Below are positions 27,471 to 36,330 of a DNA stretch of 64,000 bases, piece after piece. The stretch's first letter is position 1. Every line of letters begins with the position of its first letter. Source of the stretch: Methanoregula sp. (lineage in GTDB: Archaea; Halobacteriota; Methanomicrobia; Methanomicrobiales; Methanospirillaceae); assembly GCA_041645435.1 (NCBI GenBank), contig JBAZQB010000003.1:1-64000 (forward strand), given 5' to 3'. Made by a program: the position numbers and the translations under genes. The notes under the pieces are model-generated. The model worked only from the letters and a program-made list of their open reading frames with translations. It was not told the DNA's origin and did not search any database.

Positions 27471-27872
27471 GGTTCCGATATCGACAAAAGTATCATTGTG
27501 GGTGATCCGGAGATCGAGGGGTGCAACCGTCAGACGCGGGTTTGCAGTCGTTCCGGCCACAGGGTTTTTTGAACAGCAGCTGAAACTGTCAGATGCCGTC
27601 AGCCATCTCCCCGGGCACACCTGCCCGGGAATGGCAATGGTTCCTTTTAACTGGCTGCAGGTTTTCGTTCCATCATCCAAAACGATCACTTGTGAAGATG
27701 TCGGCAGGGGGGTGGACAATTTTGCGGGATTTTTTGTGGGAGCCGGTGTTGCAGTAGCGGGTGTTGCAGCAGCGGATGTTGTATCTTTCCCGGAAATACA
27801 ACCTGCGGAAAGAAGACAGAGGATCACGAGGACGACGGCGACTTTTATGAAACGGAAGGCTTGGGAGGTCAT
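27465..27872 (-). CDS. Small lipoprotein
   Basis: This 135-residue protein has a signal peptide and lipobox LLSAGCIS (Cys about 25). An Ala/Thr/Pro-rich linker follows, then a domain with four cysteines (TCSQL, QVCPG and SCCSKN) and the C-terminal segment LDLRITHNDTFVDI. No family is recognised; the cysteines could form disulfides outside the cell. Its start overlaps the stop of the upstream gene by one base (TGATG), so the two are co-translated. Confidence 0.8.
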   Translation of the reverse strand: MTSQAFRFIKVAVVLVILCLLSAGCISGKDTTSAAATPATATPAPTKNPAKLSTPLPTSSQVIVLDDGTKTCSQLKGTIAIPGQVCPGRWLTASDSFSCCSKNPVAGTTANPRLTVAPLDLRITHNDTFVDIGTG

Positions 27873-28939
27873 CAGGATTCACCGATCCGGTCTGCTGTTT
27901 CTTCCAAAGAGATCGACGTTGCCTTCAGGATATCTGCCATCCCCTCAGGGAGGCTGGCACTGACCGCGATATCCCGGTATGCCGCAGCAAGGTCACGGTA
28001 ATCTTTTTTGATCAGCTGAAGCTGGGTCGAGATAAGGCGGGGCTGCCCGCCATTCAGTGCACCATGGGCCAGCTTCACATCCACTTTTGTTTTGGAGAGA
28101 GCCGGCTCGGCAGCACCTATATCGAGGATAGCCTCGACAAGCTGGCGGTTGATCCGGTCTCCCCGTGCAATAACCCGGTCAGCCTCGTCGATCCGGAACG
28201 CTGCGGTTTCATCCTGGGAGACCTCCCCCTGGAGCGCCGCGATACGGTCGGTAATTTCAACCGAGCGATTCCGGATCATGAGAGCGGTTGTATCAGCTTT
28301 ATTGAAATCTCTTGAATCGAGAGCAGATTTCATATCGGCCTTTAAACTGGAAAAGCGGGTGAGATACGGCTGGGTCTCGGTTACCGGAAATCCCTGGACC
28401 TGCAGGGCATCTAAGGTTTTTTGCGTCTGTGCAACCCAGGTATCGAAATCATCCATCTGGTGAGTGCTCCTTATGATCCAGTAATCATCTTTTTTCATCG
28501 CAATGTAGGGATTGGCATTCACAGCCCTGCCAATCTGGCTTTGCAGGTCTGAAATCTTTCCCTGGTGGGCAGTGGTCTGGTTTATCGTCTCCCGGTTAAA
28601 TGCAAGGGCCGTCTTCTGCATCAGGGAGGTATGATTGTCAAGTGCCGGCTGAGATGCAATGGAACCGATGGCTGATTTGGCTTTCGAGAAATCGGAGTGC
28701 AGGGATATCATCGTGCCGGTGTCTTCACCATAGAGAGTCTCAACATAGGAGACCGATGCAGCCATCTCAGCATCAGTAACTTCTGACATCCATGCGAGGT
28801 ATGCCTGTTGGATGGGAAAATTCCGGTCCGCCGCAGATAACCCGGGATCTGCTGCATGGACCGGAACGCAGACAATGAGGGCGAGCAGTGCCAGACAGAG
28901 TATTCCAAAGAACCCTGCCCGCAGGGGGTGGCAACTCAT
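27872..28939 (-). CDS. Secreted helical protein of unknown function
   Basis: This 355-residue protein has a signal peptide (about 1-29, ending VPVHAAD) followed by an almost entirely alpha-helical, charged chain without membrane anchor. The spacing of hydrophobic residues suggests long helical bundles. I recognise no family. Start 28939 has GGAG 9 nt upstream; an earlier in-frame codon would place residues before the signal peptide. A TATA-like TTGATATATGC lies near 29000-29010. It is translationally coupled to the lipoprotein at 27465-27872. Confidence 0.8.
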   Translation of the reverse strand: MSCHPLRAGFFGILCLALLALIVCVPVHAADPGLSAADRNFPIQQAYLAWMSEVTDAEMAASVSYVETLYGEDTGTMISLHSDFSKAKSAIGSIASQPALDNHTSLMQKTALAFNRETINQTTAHQGKISDLQSQIGRAVNANPYIAMKKDDYWIIRSTHQMDDFDTWVAQTQKTLDALQVQGFPVTETQPYLTRFSSLKADMKSALDSRDFNKADTTALMIRNRSVEITDRIAALQGEVSQDETAAFRIDEADRVIARGDRINRQLVEAILDIGAAEPALSKTKVDVKLAHGALNGGQPRLISTQLQLIKKDYRDLAAAYRDIAVSASLPEGMADILKATSISLEETADRIGES

Positions 28940-29079
28940 GGTGACTCCCGGCCAGTCAGTGATCGCTGTGCTGCACACATGATACGGTACATTACCTGCA
29001 TATATCAATAAAAAGGTGTGTTACACCAGGGCACGAACGCCAGAATCCCGCAGCCACTACCTGCCGCAAGCCGCACACC

Positions 29080-30327
29080 TTAATGGTTTTTTGAAAAGAT
29101 GACGATCCGGTTGGTATTGGTACCGGAGGTGTTGTTGTCTACCCCCCAGATGTTGGAGGTTTTGGTAAAGGTCTGCTGGTTGATAAGCACACATTCGCAG
29201 GAAAACCCCGCTGATATCCCCAGCGGTACCACATGTTCTTCCAGCCGGATCGACCGCTTCTTAACCTCTCCTACCTCAAAAGCGACATATCCCCCGGGGC
29301 GGGTGATGCGGTAGAGCTCATGAAATACCGCACCCATCACCCCGGACCAGGCACCCACCGTTTTTGCCATCGTAATCCCGTTCCCGATCACCCGGCCATC
29401 GAGACCATTGAACCAGCAGCGAAGCCAGTTGTCATCCTTATACTGTACAATATCGAGAAACGGGGGTGACGTGACCGTAAGCTGCACGGAATCGTTGAGA
29501 ATCTCCGGGGTATTCCGGGAGTCCCCGGTCAAAAGGCGGGCGTTTTTGCCGGCATGGTTCAGGTTCTTCTGCTCTTCTGGAGTAAGACTGCGCAGCAGGC
29601 TTTTTGTCTTATTCAGGATGATCCGGTGGGTGTCGCGGTACTCAGGCACCTGATTTCGTTTTATGTTGATCCGCTGCTGGCTCAGTTGAGATACCGCCTG
29701 GTTGGGGGGAAGAGTATAGACCGAGAAGAAACCCGGCGAATGCCCGGTCAGGCGGTTCGTTGCAACCATCGCAATCCAGCGATCGATCATATCATCCCGT
29801 GAGGCGGCTTGTCGTGCCAGCAGGTACTGCCGCAGGCAAATGATCTCCCTCTCGGTATCGGGATGATAGAACATCGATAAGTCAATATCGGCTGTGCAGG
29901 TCTCCGCCTGGATAGATGCCAGCCGTTTCTCTACTGCCTCATACTCCGGCGGGAAAAACCGGGGCTCAGTCATGATCCGGGATAAGGGATTCGCGTCGTT
30001 TGCGATCGCGTTGCGCCCCGAGAGCCCTGCTTCTATTACCGTTGTCCCCCTGCCGCTGAAAGGATCATACACGAAATCTCCCTTTTTTGTCAGGAGATTG
30101 ATGAAGAACCGGGGGAGCTGGGGCTTGAAACAGGCACGGTACGAGATCTCGTGAATGGAGGAGGCCTGACGCTGGCGGGACGTCCAGAACTCATTGGTGT
30201 ATTTCTTCAGTGCCGGGACGGTTGGATCCAGGGGTTCAACATGAGTGGGAATGCCGGCATCACTGGTGAATCCTGCAAGAGTGTGGCCAAATCCTGTGCG
30301 GCCGGGTTCTCTCGTCTCCAATCCCAT
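29080..30327 (-). CDS. DNA methyltransferase, N6-adenine/N4-cytosine type
   Basis: This 415-residue enzyme has SAM-binding motif I DPFSGRGTTVIEAGL (about 89-103) and catalytic motif IV TSPPFLD (about 290), a TSPP[YF] form usual for N4-cytosine and some N6-adenine enzymes. Motif order after IV continues with RITRPGGYVAFEVGE. No restriction endonuclease or specificity gene is nearby, so it looks like an orphan (regulatory or protective) methyltransferase. The recognition sequence cannot be read from the protein. Confidence 0.88.
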   Translation of the reverse strand: MGLETREPGRTGFGHTLAGFTSDAGIPTHVEPLDPTVPALKKYTNEFWTSRQRQASSIHEISYRACFKPQLPRFFINLLTKKGDFVYDPFSGRGTTVIEAGLSGRNAIANDANPLSRIMTEPRFFPPEYEAVEKRLASIQAETCTADIDLSMFYHPDTEREIICLRQYLLARQAASRDDMIDRWIAMVATNRLTGHSPGFFSVYTLPPNQAVSQLSQQRINIKRNQVPEYRDTHRIILNKTKSLLRSLTPEEQKNLNHAGKNARLLTGDSRNTPEILNDSVQLTVTSPPFLDIVQYKDDNWLRCWFNGLDGRVIGNGITMAKTVGAWSGVMGAVFHELYRITRPGGYVAFEVGEVKKRSIRLEEHVVPLGISAGFSCECVLINQQTFTKTSNIWGVDNNTSGTNTNRIVIFSKNH

Positions 30328-30423
30328 CGTACTGTACAGGTTGTGCCGTGAAGGGTATATCCGCTCTGGTTGTAACAGGACAAAAAAAGGCGCGATTATC
30401 TGGCATCAAAATGGATTTTTTAT

Positions 30424-30972
30424 TTATCCCGTGTGGGCACCCTCTGCATCGAACGCAGGGGGATACCGGACCGTCCCATGAACCCCGTCAAGTGCTCCGG
30501 GCTCAAGTTCGATCGCCATGAACGCTTCATCCGGGCAGGGGAAGGGGGCGGAAATGCCAAACGTCCGGGCCGGGGAAAAGCCGAACCGGGGATAATAACC
30601 CGGATGGCCGACGACAATCACCGCACGATGCCCGAGTTGCCGGCAGGCATTGAGACCTTCTTCAAGAAGTGCTGCCCCGACACCCTGGCACTGGTATGCC
30701 GGGTCGACCCCCAGCGGTGCCAGTGCGCGGGCAGGAACGCTCGTATGATTATTACCAGGCGACTCGATCGTGATCGGGGGGAAGAGCACATGCCCGATAA
30801 TCCGGTCATTATGAATTGCGACAAGGGAAAGATCCGACGTGAAATCTCCATCCTTGCGCAGGGCATTGACAAGCCGGGCTTCACCGTCCTGCGCAAAGGC
30901 ATCGTTATGCACGGCAAAAATATCCGTGATATCAAACGGGGTTTCCGTGCGGATAAAAAAAGATCCCATCAT
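30424..30972 (-). CDS. GNAT-family N-acetyltransferase
   Basis: This 182-residue protein resembles the YhbS type of GNAT. It has the acetyl-CoA motif LGVDPAYQCQGVGAALLEEG (about 87-106) and RAVIVVGHPGYYPRFGFSPA (about 115-134). The substrate is unknown. A start one codon in, at 30969, is equally possible. Confidence 0.9.
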   Translation of the reverse strand: MMGSFFIRTETPFDITDIFAVHNDAFAQDGEARLVNALRKDGDFTSDLSLVAIHNDRIIGHVLFPPITIESPGNNHTSVPARALAPLGVDPAYQCQGVGAALLEEGLNACRQLGHRAVIVVGHPGYYPRFGFSPARTFGISAPFPCPDEAFMAIELEPGALDGVHGTVRYPPAFDAEGAHTG

Positions 30973-31117
30973 CTCCTATACGGTTCTTGAGGATAAATGA
31001 TGGATGGTAGTCCGCGGTATTCTTGGATCGGTTCTTCCCGGTATACCCGTTTTTAAAATCTCTATGATTCCGGATGGCCAAGCCTACCGGCACATGAGAC
31101 GGAGCCATTTTCTTTGT

Positions 31118-31145
31118 AAAAAGGGCGGGGATAATCGGGTTATCC
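31118..31145 (-). terminator. Hairpin plus T-run overlapping the HdeD-like stop codon
   Basis: On the minus strand GGATAA-CCCGA-TTATCC (31129-31145) is followed by T5 (31118-31122). The stop TAA (31140-31142) lies in the first arm, as in the copy at 27442-27470. Homology extends about 50 bp further downstream. Confidence 0.75.
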
Positions 31146-31721
31146 GTGAGCAGGGGATGCAGAGGTTTTCTTTACCTGGAACGCTGCAATCACTGCTGCA
31201 ATACCGGTTGCAATGGCAAACACCCCAACGATCAACGGTATGAGTTCTGCTGCATACATGGGGTAGATCAGAATAATCAGACCAAAGATCAGGCTGATCA
31301 CTCCCAGCACACCGTTACCGGCATCCTTTGTGGTAAATGCCTGGTACAGGTGGGCTGCGCCAATGAAACACCCCCAGAAACCAATGAAGATTGCAAAGAA
31401 TGCCAGGATAAACACCGTGCTGTACAGGGGGTACAGGAGGATGAGAATCCCGGCGATGATATTGACCACGGCAAGAAAGATCTTCAATCCCATATTGCTC
31501 TTATCGACAACAAGACTGCCAAGGGTGAACAATCCACCCACCAGCCAGTACGCCCCCATGAAAGTGATCAGGAGGAGAGTGGTTACGCCCGGCGTTGTCA
31601 GGAACATAATCCCGATGATCAGGGAAAGGAGTCCCCACACCAGTACCAGCCACCACGGCAAAAGGCTCGTGTAGCATGCAATTATATCAGATGCCTCTGT
31701 TGTTTCTTTCACGTCACTCAT
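31140..31721 (-). CDS. HdeD-family membrane protein (DUF308)
   Basis: This 193-residue protein has six hydrophobic helices in three pairs, including WWLVLVWGLLSLIIGIMFL, LLLITFMGAYWLVGGLFTL and VLGVISLIFGLIILIYPM. This three-fold pattern is that of the HdeD/DUF308 family. In enterobacteria HdeD is linked to acid resistance; in archaea the role is not established. It is divergent from the prenyltransferase gene. Confidence 0.9.
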   Translation of the reverse strand: MSDVKETTEASDIIACYTSLLPWWLVLVWGLLSLIIGIMFLTTPGVTTLLLITFMGAYWLVGGLFTLGSLVVDKSNMGLKIFLAVVNIIAGILILLYPLYSTVFILAFFAIFIGFWGCFIGAAHLYQAFTTKDAGNGVLGVISLIFGLIILIYPMYAAELIPLIVGVFAIATGIAAVIAAFQVKKTSASPAHG

Positions 31722-31878
31722 GATATGTTCACATTGTCTTTGAATATTTTATAATAGTATGTGTTTTATGGAGACCTCTTTTACGGGAGATATCTGATTG
31801 AGACGTGCCGGGAATCCGAAGTATTCACACACCGGGAATCACAGGGTGTATCTGGGAGAAAATCCTATACCGGATACC

Positions 31879-32775
31879 ATGAACGCAACCCTGCGGGCCT
31901 ATATTGATCTCACCCGGCTCCAGTTCTCGTTTGCCTGGCCCCTGCTCTTCTGCTCCGGGTACCTCCTCGCCACGGTTACCTATGGGGGATTTGCATGGCT
32001 GGATCTCGTGCGGGTTGCCCTTATCGGGTTTTTCGGGTTTGAAGCCGGGCTTGTGCTGAATGATTATATTGATCGCGAGTATGACCGGAAAGATATCGAA
32101 ACCGATAAGCTGACGAAATACTGGAGGGTGTTTGGCACAAGACCCATACCAGCCGGACTCGTTTCCCCCCGTAGTGCGCTCGTTCTTTTTCTTATCCTTG
32201 CTGCTGTCGCGGCCACCCTTATCCTTACGCTGCCTGCCCCGCATTCGATCTACGTCCTCATCCTGATGTGCTATTGCTTTGCGATTGAGTGCTTTTACCA
32301 GGAGGAAAAACGCGGGCAGAAATTTCCCTTTGCGCAACTCATAGGCAGGACAGACTTTGCATTGTTCCCGGTTGCAGGGTACCTCTGCGTTGGAAGCCCG
32401 GACCTGAACGCGCTCCTGTACTTTGCATTCTTCTACCCGTTTGCACTGGCCCATCTGGGTGCAAATGACTTAATCGATGTGGCAAACGACCGGGCACGCG
32501 GGATGAACACAATTCCGACCCTCTACAGCATGGACAGGACCGCGTACTGGATCACCGGTTTTACCGCCGTCCATGTGGTGACCGCTATCATCTTCATGAC
32601 CCGGCTTGGCTTAATTGCACGCGCCGGTATCGTCGCAGGGCTGGTGCTCCTTCTCTATGCAAATATTATAATCCTGAAAACGAAGTCCCCCGAGGATACG
32701 CTGAAAGTGTTGCCGTGCTTCCATGTGGCGATGGTGCTGTACGCGGGGGGGATAGCGGCGGGGGCGTTGTTGTAA
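31879..32775 (+). CDS. UbiA-family prenyltransferase
   Basis: This 298-residue integral membrane enzyme has the two Asp-rich metal-diphosphate motifs: NDYIDREYDRKD (about 67) and NDLIDVANDRARG (about 196). About eight membrane helices are visible. Archaeal members include digeranylgeranylglyceryl phosphate synthase, which makes the second ether bond of membrane lipids, and others of unknown substrate; this one cannot be assigned between them. The start at 31879 begins at the first membrane-proximal segment MNATLRAYIDLTRLQ. Confidence 0.88.
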   Translation: MNATLRAYIDLTRLQFSFAWPLLFCSGYLLATVTYGGFAWLDLVRVALIGFFGFEAGLVLNDYIDREYDRKDIETDKLTKYWRVFGTRPIPAGLVSPRSALVLFLILAAVAATLILTLPAPHSIYVLILMCYCFAIECFYQEEKRGQKFPFAQLIGRTDFALFPVAGYLCVGSPDLNALLYFAFFYPFALAHLGANDLIDVANDRARGMNTIPTLYSMDRTAYWITGFTAVHVVTAIIFMTRLGLIARAGIVAGLVLLLYANIIILKTKSPEDTLKVLPCFHVAMVLYAGGIAAGALL

Positions 32776-32849
32776 GAGAGAGTAGATTCACAGTTAAGAT
32801 ACATTTCGCGAGAAAACGACCGGTCCGGTTTTGTCAGGTTTTTCTTTCT

Positions 32850-33045
32850 GACCCCCCCTTGTGCCACCAGCCCCCAAGGGGGCGGGGCACAATACGATAG
32901 TGCCGGAACAGGCCATACAACACCGTCCCAATGCGAAGGGGGGCTGCTGAATACCTGCCTCATCGATCAACAGAAATCCATATTGTGACTATCGCAATTG
33001 TGCCCGGTCCCCCAGCGGGGGACTCGTGGCACAAGAGGGGGGGGT
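32850..33045. repeat. Inverted-repeat element, family 2 copies 2 and 3
   Basis: Left arm 32850-32900 and right arm 32989-33044 are imperfect inverted copies of about 50 bp, each with its own GC-rich hairpin (CCCCCAAGGGGG and GTCCCCCAGCGGGGGAC). About 88 bp of unrelated sequence lies between them. The whole sits between two convergent genes and codes for nothing recognisable. It resembles a small non-autonomous mobile element, or two independent insertions facing each other. Confidence 0.65.
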
Positions 33046-33079
33046 TCATAGCAAGACTGCCCTATTTTCTCGTTGTTTT

Positions 33080-33751
33080 TTATATCCTCAGCAGCCGCTC
33101 ATTCTCCCGGAGCCACTTCCGTCTCTGCTCGTAATCCGGCATAATCGCCTTCACTTTCGCCCAAAACTTCTTCGAATGGTCCGGCTGGCTGATATGGACC
33201 AGTTCATGGACCACCACATAATCGATAATCTCCGGAGGCGCCTGGATGAGCCGCCAGCTGAAATTCAGCCCGCCCTTGTGGGTGCAGGAACCCCAGCGCT
33301 GCCGGGCATCCGATATGCGGATCGTTGTCGGGATATGGCCGGTTGTCATCGAGAACCACATGCACCGTGCCCGTATTTCCCGCCGGGCCTCCTGCATATA
33401 CCAGCGTCTTAACTGGTTTTTTATGTCCGGGAGTAGCGTCCTGCATACGCATAACCGGTCAGTGCGTTCGATTGCCCCGTTTTTGCTTTCCACGATATGC
33501 AGCGGGTATGCCCGCCCAAGATAGAGAAAGGTCTCACCCTCTGTGTACGCATGTGCCGTTGCAGCGGGCCGCTGCCGGATCTCCCCGATTTTCTTCTGGA
33601 TCCAGCTGCGCTTTTCCCGTACAAGATCGTCAATCATCGCGGCCGATGCCCGGAGCGGTGCCCGGACAATCAGCTGTGCTTCCGGTGTAATGACCAGCGC
33701 TATTGTCCGGCGGCGGGAGCGGACTATCTTTTCAATGCGGATATCGTCCAT
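33080..33751 (-). CDS. YgjP-like metallopeptidase (DUF45)
   Basis: This 223-residue protein has the zinc motif HELVH followed by the third-ligand region HISQPDHSKKFW (about 182-198) and the preceding RWGSCTHKGGLNFSWRL (about 151-167), which define the DUF45/YgjP family. The N-terminal half is a small beta-rich domain. Family members are thought to be metal-dependent hydrolases; the natural substrate is unknown. Confidence 0.92.
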   Translation of the reverse strand: MDDIRIEKIVRSRRRTIALVITPEAQLIVRAPLRASAAMIDDLVREKRSWIQKKIGEIRQRPAATAHAYTEGETFLYLGRAYPLHIVESKNGAIERTDRLCVCRTLLPDIKNQLRRWYMQEARREIRARCMWFSMTTGHIPTTIRISDARQRWGSCTHKGGLNFSWRLIQAPPEIIDYVVVHELVHISQPDHSKKFWAKVKAIMPDYEQRRKWLRENERLLRI

Positions 33752-33852
33752 AAGGGTTCCGGGATGTCAACAGTACCCTCAACGGGACAATGAAAAAAGG
33801 TGATTATTCCGGCAAATAACTAATAGTTCCAAAAGAGAGGGTCCCTGCCTTG

Positions 33853-34338
33853 TCACAGGCAGGCATTATCCCGGGTCCCGGAAGGATGACGGCGGCGGAA
33901 ATAGAGAAGGAACGCAGCGCCCATGAGGAGCAGGAAGCTCGTCATGTAGGAAAATTCATGGAAGTCGTTGATGGTCACCCTCACAAAATCTCCGTCATAT
34001 AATCCGGTCATACCATTTGCTTCCGCAAAGCCCGGAAGCCAGATCGAGACGACTAGGCTCGAGAGCGCAATCAGGCAGGCAAATGTGACAAGGGTATAAC
34101 GTCCTGCATCCCCCAAATGGACCGGGCTCGTTCCGATGCCGGCCATCCCTCCGCTCCGGTCGATCCAGATGACGAGAAAGAGCAGCGAGAATACCAGTGT
34201 TGTGGGAAAGATTGTCTCATTGCCGACAAGCAGCGACCAGCCGGAGATCGCTGCCATTACAAGTGCCATCCAAAGAGGAAATTTCTGTTGTCCATCCTGT
34301 TGTTTTTCGTCTTTCATCATACACCAGTTTTCGTTCAT
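33853..34338 (-). CDS. Predicted membrane protein, 161 aa
   Basis: It has four likely membrane helices (residues about 23-40, 45-60, 80-100 and 130-148), a charged N-terminus (MKDEKQQDGQQK) and a basic C-terminal tail (YFRRRHPSGTRDN). The family is unrecognised. Start 34338 has AGGAGA 7 nt upstream; starts 6 or 7 codons later are possible. It lies 77 bp after the ABC ATPase gene on the same strand and could be the last gene of that operon. Confidence 0.75.
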   Translation of the reverse strand: MNENWCMMKDEKQQDGQQKFPLWMALVMAAISGWSLLVGNETIFPTTLVFSLLFLVIWIDRSGGMAGIGTSPVHLGDAGRYTLVTFACLIALSSLVVSIWLPGFAEANGMTGLYDGDFVRVTINDFHEFSYMTSFLLLMGAAFLLYFRRRHPSGTRDNACL

Positions 34339-34415
34339 GTCTTTCTCCTGTATTCCATCTATCCCTTAACCAAAGGGTTGGTGTTTGCCTCATTCGCAGC
34401 ATCCGCTATGCCATA

Positions 34416-35114
34416 TTACGCATGCTTCCCGGATCCGTTGAACCCGTCACTCACAACTTTGCCATCTTTGAGCCGGACGATGCGGTGGAAATACTCCTTG
34501 TGCCAGTCCTCATGCGAGACCATTACGATGGTCTGCTGCATCTCTTCGTTGATCTCGCGGAAGAGGTCCAGCACCATCCGTGAATTCTCGGTGTCAAGAT
34601 TTGCACACGGCTCATCGGCAAAGAGGATGTCCGGCTTGTTCACGATCGCCCGGGCGATGGAAACACGCTGCTGCTGGCCACCGGAGAGTTCCCGGGGGAG
34701 GTGGTCCCGCCGGTCGCACAGGCCGATCTGCTGCAGGATGTGAAAACTGTCCTTTTTAATCTGCTCATCGTCGCGGTCCCTGCGGAGCATCGCGGGAAGA
34801 GAGACATTCTCCATCACCGTCAGGTCAGGGACGAGTGCATAGTCCTGGAAGACATACCCGAGCTTGTAGAGCCGGAACATCGTCTTTTCGTAATCAGAAA
34901 ATTTCCCGACATCTGTTCCATCAATAATAATCTTGCCCGATGAGGGTTCGTCAAGGAGACCCAGCATGTGAAGAAGCGTGGTCTTGCCACTCCCGCTCGC
35001 TCCCATGATGCCGAGAAACTCGCCCTTTGCAATATCAAGGCTCACGCCATCCAGCGCCCTGACTTCGACATCTCCCATCCGGTAAATTTTCCGCAGGTCA
35101 ATTATATCGATCAT
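34416..35114 (-). CDS. ABC transporter ATPase, LolD/MacB type
   Basis: This 232-residue ATPase has Walker A GASGSGKTT (about 36-44), Q-loop FQDY, signature LSGGQQQR (about 143), Walker B ILFADEP and a switch His in VMVSHEDW. It is of the lipoprotein-export/MacB branch, usually paired with a FtsX-like permease that acts as a mechanical transducer rather than a channel. The permease gene ends 1 bp before it. Confidence 0.95.
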   Translation of the reverse strand: MIDIIDLRKIYRMGDVEVRALDGVSLDIAKGEFLGIMGASGSGKTTLLHMLGLLDEPSSGKIIIDGTDVGKFSDYEKTMFRLYKLGYVFQDYALVPDLTVMENVSLPAMLRRDRDDEQIKKDSFHILQQIGLCDRRDHLPRELSGGQQQRVSIARAIVNKPDILFADEPCANLDTENSRMVLDLFREINEEMQQTIVMVSHEDWHKEYFHRIVRLKDGKVVSDGFNGSGKHA

Positions 35115-35115
35115 A

Positions 35116-36330
35116 TCAGGCCCTCATGGCAGACTGGATATCCTCGCGGGAGACCTGGTAGGCAGGGACATACCCGGCCACGATTGACGCAAGGAACAGG
35201 ATCAGGGAGTTCGTGATATAGTCCATAGGGGTCAGGTACAGGGTAGCAGACCATTCAGGAGTGACAATGGGGTGGGCGGTAAGATATACGGCCATAAGCG
35301 ATGTGAGGAGGATCCCAAAGAAGATTCCCATGACTGCCATGATGATGACCTGGAACCCGTAGTTATGCATGATGACTTCCTTATCCACACCGATTGCTTT
35401 TAAAATCCCAATCTGCCGGCGGCTGTTGAGAGTCTTGATGGTGATGACGATGAAGAGCACGACCGATGTGATGATGATCCCTACAATGAGAGAGACCATG
35501 TTGATGATCGCAAAACTCTGGAGGGCCTTGCCCATACTCTTTGCCATGAGATCTGCGGTTGTCTGTACTTTCTGGGAAACACCATACTGCTGGAGTTCGT
35601 CCTTGACAAATTTCTCCGAGTAGCCGGGCTTTGTTTTAACCGTGATATAATCTGCATAATCGACCGGCTTTCCTTCCACCAGTTGCATATCACTCATGGT
35701 CACATAGACCGTATTATCTGCCGAAGACCAGCCGGTAGAATAGATCCCTTTGATCCGGTAGTCTCTGGTATACCCGTTGGCAAACTCGATGGTGATCGAG
35801 TCGCCAACCCGGACCCCGCCAAGCGAGGCCTGGAATTCATCCTCTTCCTTAATGGTGGCATCCCCGGCAACGGGCTTTCCTATAATCACTTCCCCGGTAT
35901 CACCGTCGCCAAGGTAGCTGCCGGCGACCATCTTGGTATACAGGGGGGAGACGTACTTCTCGTCATTGGGCGATATAGCCCGCACTGAGACCCCGAGCAT
36001 ACGCTGGCGGTATTTGAGAGTCGCCCCTTTGCTGATATGAGGGGTTGCCCTCTCCACGCCGGGCATTCCATTGATGAGATCCAGCGTTGCATCAAGATCC
36101 ATCACGTACTTGTCGCCGGACTTGGGGGTGACGAGCACATTGCCGATTTCGTAATCCACGACCTGCTTAGTTATACTCTGGCCTATCCCGTTGAAGAGTC
36201 CGGGCAAAAAGACCATGTTGGCAAAGCACATGGCAATGATAAGCACGGTCAGGACTACACTTGAGCGGCTTCCCCGCTGGAGCGAGCGCAGCGCCAGCAG
36301 GAAGGCAACCTTTAGTTCTTTTTTACCCAT
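35116..36330 (-). CDS. ABC transporter permease, MacB/FtsX type
   Basis: This 404-residue protein has one N-terminal membrane helix (about 20-45), a large extracellular domain (about 50-265) and three C-terminal helices (about 280-305, 325-355 and 370-392), the MacB/FtsX arrangement. Its start overlaps the end of the surface-protein gene by 19 bp. The pair probably extrudes or remodels an envelope component; with the upstream genes it forms an envelope-response operon. Confidence 0.93.
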   Translation of the reverse strand: MGKKELKVAFLLALRSLQRGSRSSVVLTVLIIAMCFANMVFLPGLFNGIGQSITKQVVDYEIGNVLVTPKSGDKYVMDLDATLDLINGMPGVERATPHISKGATLKYRQRMLGVSVRAISPNDEKYVSPLYTKMVAGSYLGDGDTGEVIIGKPVAGDATIKEEDEFQASLGGVRVGDSITIEFANGYTRDYRIKGIYSTGWSSADNTVYVTMSDMQLVEGKPVDYADYITVKTKPGYSEKFVKDELQQYGVSQKVQTTADLMAKSMGKALQSFAIINMVSLIVGIIITSVVLFIVITIKTLNSRRQIGILKAIGVDKEVIMHNYGFQVIIMAVMGIFFGILLTSLMAVYLTAHPIVTPEWSATLYLTPMDYITNSLILFLASIVAGYVPAYQVSREDIQSAMRA

